A stretch of DNA of 64,000 nucleotides from JAGRCP01 sp942490705. GTDB lineage: Bacteria > Chloroflexota > Anaerolineae > Caldilineales > Caldilineaceae. A program made the position numbers and the translations under genes. The notes beneath the pieces are model-generated. The model saw only the letters and a program-made list of their open reading frames with translations. It was not told where the DNA came from and did not search any database. Location: contig CALNXY010000001.1 of NCBI GenBank assembly GCA_942490705.1, positions 82,531-146,530 on the forward strand, in the 5' to 3' direction. This document shows, one piece after another, positions 8,970 through 16,905 of the stretch (within the stretch, counting starts at the first letter, position 1; each line of letters starts with the position of its first letter).

Positions 8970-9026
8970 GGTTCCCGGTAGTGCGCCTCCTGCATGATTG
9001 CAGGCCACCGGCTGACCACTCCACCG

Positions 9027-10106
9027 ATGATCTTTCTCTTCATTGCCCTGCTTGCCGCCGCGTTGACCTTCGGGATGACACCGGCGGCGGGGCGTTTGGG
9101 CATGAGCTTGGGGGTGGTCGATCGGCCCGGTGGACGACGTCAACACACCGGCGTCATCCCGCGTACGGGCGGGCTGGCCCTCTTTGCCGGCTTCTTCATC
9201 ACTGTACTGGCCACAATTCTACTCCCCGCGCTCTTTCCTGAAGGCGTCGGAGCATTCTTTCCGCCACGTAACGACCCCAACGAAACGCGCCGTTTGGCCG
9301 CCCTGCTGCTGGGCGCGCTCTTCTGCGTCGTCATGGGTTTTCTGGATGACAAATATGAATTTGGCAGCGGGCCCCAATACCTCATCCAGTTTACGGCTGG
9401 CTGCATCGCCGCGGCTGGGCTGATCTTCATCAAGCACGTCAACAATCCCATCGGCGCCGGTCTGATCGGCGGCGTCGATGGTCTGCCCTGGTGGCTGGTC
9501 TGGCCAATCACGGTCTTCTGGTTCATGGGCATGATGAACACGGTAAACTGGCTGGACGGTCTCAGTGGGTTGGTGGTTGGGGTGAGTGCAATCTTCAGCG
9601 CCGTGCTGGCCATGCACATGATCTTTGACGCCACGCCGCCGCAGCTGAGCGTAGCCCTGTTACCCATGGCCCTGCTGGGCGCAACGCTGGGCTTCCTCCC
9701 GTTCAATTTTGCGCCGGCACGCATCTTTATGGGCAGTAGCGGCAGCTATTTTTTGGGCTTCGTGATTGCTGCGCTGGGCATTGTCGGCGGCGCCCGCTTG
9801 GCAACCGTGATGTTTATCATTGGGCTGCCTGCGCTGGATGTGGCGTGGCTGATCATCCAACGGCGCCGGCGGGGCGTACCCGCGGGCACGGGCGGACGCG
9901 ATCACCTCCATTTCCGCCTGCTGGATCGGGGAATAAGCGAGCGCAGCATCGTCCTCGGCTACTGGGCTTTCTGTGCCATCTTCGGGCTGTTGACGCTGGT
10001 GCTCGACGGCCGCATCTACAAAGTCGCCGGCCTGAGCGGTCTCTTGCTCGTTGCCCTGGCCCTTCTCATTTGGGCTGGCCGTCCGATCCCGGAAATTGAC
10101 AGTTGA
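9027..10106 (+). CDS. Undecaprenyl-phosphate sugar-1-phosphate transferase (WecA/TagO-like, MraY family)
   Basis: A polytopic membrane protein of 359 residues with about ten helices. The family motifs are present: HTGVIPRTGGLALFAG, MGFLDDKYEFGSGPQYLIQF (catalytic DD), NTVNWLDGLSGL (NxxxWxDGxxGL), FMGSSGSYFLGF, and GGRDHLHFRLLDRG (HxHxR). The family transfers a phospho-sugar such as GlcNAc-1-P from UDP to undecaprenyl phosphate, starting glycan assembly at the inner face of the membrane. The HLHFR motif favours WecA/TagO over true MraY. The ATG at 9027 is preferred because hydrophobic sequence begins there. Confidence 0.9.
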   Translation: MIFLFIALLAAALTFGMTPAAGRLGMSLGVVDRPGGRRQHTGVIPRTGGLALFAGFFITVLATILLPALFPEGVGAFFPPRNDPNETRRLAALLLGALFCVVMGFLDDKYEFGSGPQYLIQFTAGCIAAAGLIFIKHVNNPIGAGLIGGVDGLPWWLVWPITVFWFMGMMNTVNWLDGLSGLVVGVSAIFSAVLAMHMIFDATPPQLSVALLPMALLGATLGFLPFNFAPARIFMGSSGSYFLGFVIAALGIVGGARLATVMFIIGLPALDVAWLIIQRRRRGVPAGTGGRDHLHFRLLDRGISERSIVLGYWAFCAIFGLLTLVLDGRIYKVAGLSGLLLVALALLIWAGRPIPEIDS

Positions 10107-10112
10107 CCATTG

Positions 10113-10148
10113 CCAATTGATCATTATCGATTGACAATGATCAATTGG
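10113..10148. repeat. Perfect 13-bp inverted repeat, AT-rich intergenic palindrome
   Basis: CCAATTGATCATT (10113-10125) is repeated in inverse at 10136-10148 with a 10-base loop. It begins directly after the preceding gene's stop codon. Its vocabulary (TTGACCATTGCCAATT) resembles the larger inverted repeat at 45497-45559, suggesting a dispersed family. Confidence 0.8.
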
Positions 10149-10183
10149 TTTCTCCGCCCGCAACGTTAGGCAACAGGTGCACT

Positions 10184-11242
10184 ATGCGAATTTTAGCCAT
10201 TGAAACCAGCTGTGATGAAACCGCGGCTGCCGTCGTGCAAGACGGTCGTCACGTGGCCAGCAATGTCGTCGCAACCCAGATCGAGCTACATCGCCGCTTC
10301 GGCGGCGTCTTCCCTGAACTGGCCAGCCGCCAGCACGTACTCTCGATTCAGCCCGTGATCGAGCAAGCGCTGATCGAAGCAGACGTTGCGCAGGCAGGCG
10401 ATCTGGATGCCATCGCCGTAACGCATGGCCCCGGGTTGGCCGGCAGCCTGCTCGTTGGCGTCAATGCGGCCAAAGGACTCAGCTTTACCAGCGGCCTGCC
10501 GCTGCTGGCGGTGAATCACCTGGAAGGTCACATCTATAGCAACTGGCTCCACGCCGGTCCCGATCGTCCGCCGGCCGCCGAGGAGCGCTTTCCCACCCTC
10601 ATCTTGATCGTTTCCGGCGGCCACACGGAACTAGTGCTCATGACGGGACATGGGCGCTATCGCCGTCTGGGCGGCACGCTTGATGACGCCGCGGGCGAGG
10701 CGTTTGACAAAGTCGCGCGTCTGTTGAATTTGGGCTTTCCCGGCGGTCCGGCGGTCCAACGGGCAGCGACTGACGGGGACGCACTGCGCTACAGCCTGCC
10801 GCGCCCACTGCTTCACAACCGGGACCACCGCTTCAACTTTAGTTTTTCGGGGCTCAAGACGGCCGTTCTCAACCTAACCCGCTCGTTGGGCGCGCCGGAT
10901 ACGCCGCTTAGCGAGGAGACTGCGGCCGATGTCGCTGCGTCATTTCAATTGGCGGTGGTGGATGTCCTGATAGAGAAGACGGCCGACGCAGCTCAGTCTC
11001 TTGGGGTTGCCCAAGTCTGCATCTGCGGCGGCGTGAGCGCGAATCGCCCGCTGCGCACCGCGGCCACGGCTCGTTTCGAACAGTTGGAACTCCCCCTGCA
11101 CATTCCGCCTCTGGCCTACTGCACGGACAACGCAGCCATGATCGGGGCCGCAGCCTACTTCCACAACCAAGCTTTCCCTGCCGCAACCGCTGATCTCAGC
11201 CTCGATGTATATGCCAACCTCCCTTTACCTGAGGAGACATAA
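10184..11242 (+). CDS. tsaD: tRNA N6-adenosine threonylcarbamoyltransferase TsaD
   Basis: TsaD transfers the threonylcarbamoyl group to A37 of ANN-decoding tRNAs, together with TsaB and TsaE, which are not in the window. It starts MRILAIETSCDETAAAV. The metal-binding pattern VNHLEGHIYSNW, the HGPGLAGSLLVG loop, SGGHTELVLM and the ASKHA-fold C-terminal CTDNAAMIGAAAY are all present. The length of 352 is typical. The ATG at 10184 is fixed by homology; the preceding open frame reads through the palindrome. Confidence 0.97.
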   Translation: MRILAIETSCDETAAAVVQDGRHVASNVVATQIELHRRFGGVFPELASRQHVLSIQPVIEQALIEADVAQAGDLDAIAVTHGPGLAGSLLVGVNAAKGLSFTSGLPLLAVNHLEGHIYSNWLHAGPDRPPAAEERFPTLILIVSGGHTELVLMTGHGRYRRLGGTLDDAAGEAFDKVARLLNLGFPGGPAVQRAATDGDALRYSLPRPLLHNRDHRFNFSFSGLKTAVLNLTRSLGAPDTPLSEETAADVAASFQLAVVDVLIEKTADAAQSLGVAQVCICGGVSANRPLRTAATARFEQLELPLHIPPLAYCTDNAAMIGAAAYFHNQAFPAATADLSLDVYANLPLPEET

Positions 11243-11250
11243 GGGGCATG

Positions 11251-12743
11251 TCAAGAAGGGGTAGGCGACGCCGGCGAGGCCACGCCACCGTCACTTTGAG
11301 GAGCGCTGGCCTCGACTTGAACTGCATCGCCATAGGCATTGCCTTCTGCTGACACTGCGCGATCTTCCTGGAGATCATCCCCATGGACGACGCGGCGATA
11401 GGTAATCTCTTCCTGGGGCAACGTCGCGGGATCGGGGCCAAAGAACGGCTGATAGTCCAGAAGCTTGGCGTGGACGTAGCCGCCCAGCACACGCAGGCTG
11501 GCCAAGATGGGCGCGGCAAGCAGGGCTCCCAAAATCCCCGCTACATTGAGCCCCACTGCCACGCCGATGATTACCACAATGGGATGGAGATTGACGCTGG
11601 AGCCGATGATGCGCGGGACCAGGATGTTGTTCTCCAGCTGCTGGATCACGAAGTAGATCGCGACAATGATTAGCGCAAAGCCAAAATTATTGATGCCGGC
11701 CGCATCCATTACCGGGCTGCCATAAATCAAAGCGATAATTACCGACGGAATCATGGCCAAAATCGGACCGATATTCGGAATCACTTCGAGCAGACCAGCC
11801 AGGATACCCAAAATCAGCGCACCCGGCATCTGGAGCAGGGCGAGCACGCCCCACGTCAAAAAACCGACCGTAAGACTAAGCAAGAGCTGCCCACGGAAAA
11901 ACGATGACCACACATAGCCCATGCGCCGCAGGACATCCATCGATTCGGACTGGTAGGAGGTTGGGAAAAGGCTCTCAACGTAACGACGAATGCTGGGTGC
12001 GTCCTTGGTCATGTAGAGACTCAAGAAGAAGGCGACGACCACAGTGATGAGAATACTGAACAGGCCCCCGACAACATTGTAGCTAATGACGGCCGTACTG
12101 CTAACGAGATTCGTCGTAGTACCGATCACCTGCTGGACGTACGTCAGGATGTCGGCCAGTGAAGGGATAAAGTCGAATTCGACTGCGTTGTTCTGGATCT
12201 GGTCGATGGTGGTCCCGACGGGCAACTCGAAGCCAATAATCGTGACTCTGTCCGGCAGACCATAGATGGTCTCGTTGAAGCGTACCAGCAGCGTACGCGC
12301 CGTATTCTGAACGTCAAAACTGGCCAGCGTGCTGAGTTGGCGCGCAATTGACGGCGCGAAGAGTGCCGGCAAAAGGCTGAGGCCGAAGATCAATAACATA
12401 TAAAGAGCCAGTGTACTGACGCCGCGAGGAATACGGAGGCGCTCGGCAAAATCGACAATCGGGCTGAGAAGATAGGCGATGATGGCGCTGACGATGAGGA
12501 GCGGCAAGACATCCCGACTGAGCCAGAGACCGATCAGGATCAAGATTAACAAGATCACCAAGACGGTGCGCTTGGTCGAGGCGTCCCAAGGTTCTGAAGT
12601 GGTCGCTGGCGACGGCGCCGTCTGTGAAGCGTCAGCAGCCGTTGCCGCACTTGATTTATGAGTGACTGCCTCTTGAGTGACTGCCTCCCTTGAGTGGTTG
12701 ACTCTTCAGTCACACTTAGCGGCAAATCCGGAGTATCCGTCAT
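11251..12743 (-). CDS. AI-2E family transporter/permease; 5' end apparently frameshifted
   Basis: The main frame (stop at 11251, open upstream to 12708) encodes about eight membrane helices and the family's late motifs (LLEVIPNIGPILAMIPSVII, IIGSSVNLHPIVVIIGV, AAPILASLRVL). The recognisable N-terminus SEPWDASTKRTVLVILLILI lies in this frame upstream of the first TTG (12561), but there is no ATG or GTG before the stop at 12708. A credible start, ATG 12743 (MTDTPDLPLSVTEEST), is in another frame. One inserted or lost base between about 12600 and 12705 would join them. A 15-bp tandem duplication (AGGCAGTCACTCA units, 12661-12690) is in the same place. Substrate is unknown; the family includes ion and small-molecule exporters. 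It is convergent with tsaD. Confidence 0.85.
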
Positions 12744-13025
12744 GCAATGCTCTCTGGCGATTTCGACACCATCTAGACGTCGTTCTAGGACTACAACCCC
12801 TCAGCGGCACGACCGTCGCGTGTAATCTATTTACCGCACAATCTCGACCAAGTCAATCGGGCGTCCGCTTTCACAAGCATTCCAACGGGAAGTCAAATCA
12901 ACTACAGGTTGACGCAGATATGGCGGATGAACATCGATTGATTGGGCAGAATCCCTATGCTCTGCTCCACCTCTTGGGGACTCAGGATTGGTCTTGTCCC
13001 GCCACAGCCCGGCGTTGCCGCACAT

Positions 13026-13991
13026 TCAGCCGCATACGGTGCGGAAGACCCGCAGATAGTTCTCGCCCAGGATCTTGCGAATGACGCCTTCACTGTGGCG
13101 CCGGGCCTGGAGACGTTCGGTAATGAGCGGATAGCGCGTCGCATCGGCCAGATCAGGCGGCGGGACGCAGCCGTCAAAATCGGAGCCGATCGCCACATGG
13201 TCAGGCCCGATCAGATTCAGCATGTACTCAATGTGGGCGATGACGTGATCAAGCCGCGCTGCACCGGGCTCTGCCAAGAAGGCATCGACAAAGGTAACGC
13301 CAACGACGCCGCCCCGGGCAGCGATCGCCTTTAGCTGGTCATCGGTCAAGTTACGCGGATGATCCCACAGCGCGCGGGCGTTGCTGTGGCTGGCGATGAT
13401 GGGGTGACGGCTCAACTCAAGCACGTCGGCCAATCCTGCCGGCGAGAGGTGGCTAACGTCAAGCATGATGCCCAGACGATTGCATTCCGCCACGACCTGA
13501 ACGCCGAACTCGGTCAAGCCGCCATTGGTGCGGCTTTCGGCCACGCCATCACAGGCCGCGTTCCGATAATTCCACGCCAGGCCCAGATTGCGAATCCCCA
13601 GCCGGTAATATTGACGCAGCAACCCAATGCTGGCATCAAGCGCTTCCGCGCCCTCCAGCCCCAATATGCCGGCGATGCGGCCTGTCGCCTTGGCGCGCAG
13701 AATATCCTCAGCACAACGGGCAATCAGGAAACGGTCGGGCAGTTGCTCAGCCAGGAGGTGAAGCTGATCCAGTCGCGCCATGGCATGCGTTGCCGCGCCG
13801 TGGCGCTGATAAGGTACCGGCACGTAGCAGGCAAAGAACTGAGCATCAACGCCGCCCTCGCGCAGACGAGGCAGATCGAGATGGTCGCGATCCGCGCGAT
13901 CGCCCAGCCAACGTCCGTCCTGCAGCTGCTGGCCGATCGAATCGCAATGACCGTCAATCACCAACGCTTTCCCATGCAGTGAATGATTCAT
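13026..13991 (-). CDS. Membrane dipeptidase family M19 (renal dipeptidase-like)
   Basis: The zinc site begins with VIDGHCDS (HxD) near the N-terminus. Later metal ligands and core motifs are LDVSHLSPAG, IASHSNARALWDHPRN and HVAIGSDFDG; the family hydrolyses dipeptides, often containing a D-residue. At 321 residues it is of normal length, with no signal peptide, so probably cytoplasmic. The ATG at 13991 (MNHSLHGKALVIDG) was chosen over a TTG just before it. Its physiological substrate, perhaps cell-wall dipeptides, is not shown by the context. Confidence 0.92.
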   Translation of the reverse strand: MNHSLHGKALVIDGHCDSIGQQLQDGRWLGDRADRDHLDLPRLREGGVDAQFFACYVPVPYQRHGAATHAMARLDQLHLLAEQLPDRFLIARCAEDILRAKATGRIAGILGLEGAEALDASIGLLRQYYRLGIRNLGLAWNYRNAACDGVAESRTNGGLTEFGVQVVAECNRLGIMLDVSHLSPAGLADVLELSRHPIIASHSNARALWDHPRNLTDDQLKAIAARGGVVGVTFVDAFLAEPGAARLDHVIAHIEYMLNLIGPDHVAIGSDFDGCVPPPDLADATRYPLITERLQARRHSEGVIRKILGENYLRVFRTVCG

Positions 13992-14033
13992 CAAGTCTAC
14001 GCTTCCTTGTCTGGGACGATTGATCCGTAGCGG

Positions 14034-15266
14034 CTATCGTCGCTTTTGCTTGCTCTGCATTTTCTGTGAAACCGTCAGCGCCAGCCCCTCACGCTCGATA
14101 AACTGGCCAAAAATGCGATAGAAGCGTTGGCGATCCGGATAGCTGATCACGGCCAGCGCATCGGCTGTTTCAATGGCATAAGGATACCCGGCTCCCACGA
14201 CACATTCCGCGCGGACCAGGTTGACGACATCCTCAGCCCGGCCGGACTCCAGTAGCCAGCGCGGGATTTCCAGACGAGCAGGCGGACGGTGCTGATTGAG
14301 TCGAATGTAGCAAAACGCTACATCCTTGTAAAAGATGTCGGATTGATTGCGGCTCAGTGCATCCGGACGGGCGCAGATGAAGAATGGCGTACGGTCACCC
14401 CACTGCTGCAGGATAGAGCTCAACAGGGCGGCGTCACTCACCTCGGGCAAGTCGTTTTGCGCTGGCTGTATCGACCGTACCATCGTCGCGATATCATGGC
14501 TATGGGAGGTATCAACAAAGCCGACGATCGGCATTTGAAATTGACGCGATGTGTCCAGCATGGCGCGCACGCTATGGATGTAGGGCTGCGCGCGCCCTTC
14601 GCGGATTTTCCCTGCAAAGCTGATGATAAAGGAGCCGTCGAAAAAGCTCAATGGCCGCATGCCGTGCGCCGGCACTGGTTCCTCTGCGGCGCTGCGCATC
14701 AGCCAGGTGAGCCGTCTACACTCGGCCTCGAAGCGCTTCTGATTGACAATTTGGACGGCAAAGCTCTCGGCCTCATTGTCGGCTTCGCGCAGCGTCTCGG
14801 GGGGTAAAACAGCAAAGTCAATATCTTTGACATAGGGCCGCTCAGCGCAGTGGGGATTGATGAACCACCCGATCTGGATCGCCCCTACCGGAATCGCGTA
14901 CATGGGATCCGGCGTGATCTGGCTGCCGTCGACTGCGATGGTTGGATGGTTCTCCAGCGTCAGTTTGGCCCAAGCGCGTGCCTCCTGGTGATCGGACCAG
15001 TTCACGCCAAAGGGCAGGCACAGACCTTCAGCAGCGTCCAGTTCCGGAGTCGGTAGTGCGCCCGGCCAGGGGTTGCCGGCCAGTTTTGCCAGAATTTGCT
15101 CGCTGCTGTACTCATCAAAAAGCGAGCGCCACGCGCCTACGATCCGCTGCTGCTTCTGTTGTTCTTCCCCATAGCGCTGAAAGGCATCGCGCGAAGCTTC
15201 CAGCGCGTCGATGACTCGTTTCCGGTTGAGCAAGTTCCCACTCCCAGTCCAGCCCTTTTTTCGCAT
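14034..15266 (-). CDS. NurA-domain protein
   Basis: The NurA nuclease fold is recognised by TIAVDGSQITPDPMYAIPVG (metal-binding DGSQ, about residue 110) and LSFFDGSFIISFAGKI, with the late GFVDTSHSHDIATMV and FYKDVAFCYIRL. NurA is a 5'-3' nuclease that, in archaea and some bacteria, works with the HerA helicase in DNA end resection. No herA lies in the window. It is about 410 residues with an N-terminal Gln/Glu-rich helix. The ATG at 15266 follows an extended -10 box by only 12 bases, so the transcript may have almost no leader. Confidence 0.85.
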   Translation of the reverse strand: MRKKGWTGSGNLLNRKRVIDALEASRDAFQRYGEEQQKQQRIVGAWRSLFDEYSSEQILAKLAGNPWPGALPTPELDAAEGLCLPFGVNWSDHQEARAWAKLTLENHPTIAVDGSQITPDPMYAIPVGAIQIGWFINPHCAERPYVKDIDFAVLPPETLREADNEAESFAVQIVNQKRFEAECRRLTWLMRSAAEEPVPAHGMRPLSFFDGSFIISFAGKIREGRAQPYIHSVRAMLDTSRQFQMPIVGFVDTSHSHDIATMVRSIQPAQNDLPEVSDAALLSSILQQWGDRTPFFICARPDALSRNQSDIFYKDVAFCYIRLNQHRPPARLEIPRWLLESGRAEDVVNLVRAECVVGAGYPYAIETADALAVISYPDRQRFYRIFGQFIEREGLALTVSQKMQSKQKRR

Positions 15267-15278
15267 AAATGTTCTACG

Positions 15279-15287
15279 ATTATACCA
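15279..15287 (-). promoter_or_regulatory. Extended -10 promoter of the NurA gene
   Basis: The minus strand reads TGGTATAAT at 15287-15279. Transcription would begin near 15272, about six bases before the ATG. No -35 consensus is seen, as is usual for extended -10 promoters. Confidence 0.55.
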
Positions 15288-15533
15288 GCACTCGCCCGAT
15301 TGCGCCTGTCTGCAAAATCACCCACTGGCCACGTCAACGGGGGGTATGGCGACAGATTCTTGGGGAGTACGCATACCTGGCCTCACTGAATCCGCCGACA
15401 TCCGCAGTCAATTTCCGTCATCCACGATTCCATAGCACTTGTTGTGCCGACGACCGGGGGGAAGAGGAGTGACAAATCGTGAACGACTGAAAGTGGTTGG
15501 GCGGCACAACCGCGGCGCAAAGACCGGTTTCTG

Positions 15534-15561
15534 TTGACAGCACACCGGCTGGCTGTATAAT
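15534..15561 (+). promoter_or_regulatory. Consensus sigma-70 promoter giving a leaderless transcript
   Basis: TTGACA (15534-15539), a 16-base spacer and TATAAT (15556-15561) are both perfect consensus. The ATG of the downstream gene is at 15568, which is where transcription should begin. Confidence 0.85.
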
Positions 15562-15567
15562 GACCGT

Positions 15568-16326
15568 ATGGAGAATGACCAGGACGCGTCGGAGGAGCAC
15601 GCGTCAACCGTTAACAAACAAAGCTTTCCTGTCGGCCGTACCCGTCTCGTAATTCTGGGAGCGGCCCTCTTTTTGTTCATGGCAGTTGCCTTGCGCTGGG
15701 GTGCAGACGTTATCGCCTTGGTCAGTGACGAACAGGCGCTGGAGCAATTTCTGGCCGACTTGGGCTGGATCGGCCCGGTGGCATTGATCAGCTTCAACGC
15801 CATCCAGATCGTCGTGGCGCCAGTGCCTGGCTATGTGGTGCAAATTGCGTCGGGCTATCTCTTTGGCCCCTTTTGGGGCGGGCTGTGGGCGTCGATTGGC
15901 CTGCTTACCGGCGCCATGCTGAGCATGTTCTTGGTGCGTATGTTTGGCCGCCCAATCGCAGAATGGCTGATTGGGGCCGACCGTCTCGATCGCTGGGAGA
16001 CGGTCACTCACAGCGACAGCAGCGTCATCTGGTTTTTCCTGATTTTGGCGCCCACTGGGGACCTGCCCTATTATCTGGCCGGTCTCTCAAGCGTGAAGTA
16101 CAGCACCATATTTCTACTCACACTACTGATCCGCGTGCCGACGACCTTTGTAGCCGCCGCGGTAGGCGCCGGTGTTGTCAACTTGAGTTGGTGGCAGCTT
16201 TCCCTGTTGATGGCCGTGCTGATCTGTATCTTTGTACTCTTTATACGCTATCAAGAGCGGCTAACCATGCGGATTGACAGCATGGTGGCCCAACGCATGA
16301 CCCGCCATCAGAAGCCCATTAAATAG
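15568..16326 (+). CDS. VTT-domain (TVP38/TMEM64, DedA-like) membrane protein
   Basis: A 252-residue protein with about six hydrophobic segments. The VTT (SNARE-associated/DedA-like) core is visible as VAPVPGYVVQIASGYLFGPFWG and LLTGAMLSMFLVRMFGRPIAEW, followed by LAPTGDLPYYLAGLSSVKYS. DedA/VTT proteins include lipid scramblases and undecaprenyl-phosphate flippases; which activity applies here is not shown. There is no Shine-Dalgarno because the ATG lies at the predicted transcript start. Confidence 0.88.
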   Translation: MENDQDASEEHASTVNKQSFPVGRTRLVILGAALFLFMAVALRWGADVIALVSDEQALEQFLADLGWIGPVALISFNAIQIVVAPVPGYVVQIASGYLFGPFWGGLWASIGLLTGAMLSMFLVRMFGRPIAEWLIGADRLDRWETVTHSDSSVIWFFLILAPTGDLPYYLAGLSSVKYSTIFLLTLLIRVPTTFVAAAVGAGVVNLSWWQLSLLMAVLICIFVLFIRYQERLTMRIDSMVAQRMTRHQKPIK

Positions 16327-16406
16327 CGCTTGCGTCAGACCCTCCCCCATGTAATTCTTGTTCATTCCGCCTGTCTCAACAGGCTGCATCCGAGGTCAAA
16401 ATTTCA

Positions 16407-16871
16407 ATGAGTGAGTCCACCATCACGCTCGAAGATCAAATCAACGCTGACTTGCAGCAGGCCATGCGGGCCAAAGACGATTCCGCAAAATTGGCACTGC
16501 GTTCAGTCAAGAGTTCGCTAGCCAATAGCGCCAAAGCCGGCGATACGGCCCAGAGCATTACCGACGAGGACGTACTCGTCATCATTCAGCGCGAGGCCAA
16601 GCGCCGTCGTGAAGCCGCAGCCGAATATGAAAAGGTTGGCAGCTCCGAAAATGCGGCCGCCGAGCTGGCCGAGTTAAGCGTATTGGAACGCTACCTGCCC
16701 CAACAGATGAGCGAAGATGAAGTCACCGCCCTGGCCCAAGCGGTGATCGCCGAAACGGGCGCTACGTCCATGCGTGACATGGGCCGCGTCATGTCCGCCG
16801 TGATCGAACGCGCTCAAGGTCGCGCGGATGGCAAGCAGGCCAACCAAATCGTACGCGGGCTGCTGAGTTAG
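16407..16871 (+). CDS. yqeY: GatB/YqeY domain protein
   Basis: A 154-residue YqeY protein: LEDQINADLQQAMRAKDDSA, LRSVKSSLANS, VIIQREAKRRREAAAEYEK, ELSVLERYLPQQMSEDEV and a C-terminal GRADGKQANQIVRGLLS. The family is homologous to the tail domain of GatB and is often near rpsU; its function is unclear (a tRNA-related role is suspected). It lies just before the HD phosphodiesterase gene, probably in one operon. Confidence 0.93.
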   Translation: MSESTITLEDQINADLQQAMRAKDDSAKLALRSVKSSLANSAKAGDTAQSITDEDVLVIIQREAKRRREAAAEYEKVGSSENAAAELAELSVLERYLPQQMSEDEVTALAQAVIAETGATSMRDMGRVMSAVIERAQGRADGKQANQIVRGLLS

Positions 16872-16905
16872 TCGACAGCTGCGCTTGCTTTTTGCATAGC
16901 GGAAC

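Noticed and set aside
12831..13025. 64-residue minus-strand open frame upstream of the AI-2E gene
   Set aside because: No ribosome site, no recognisable domain and composition like intergenic sequence.
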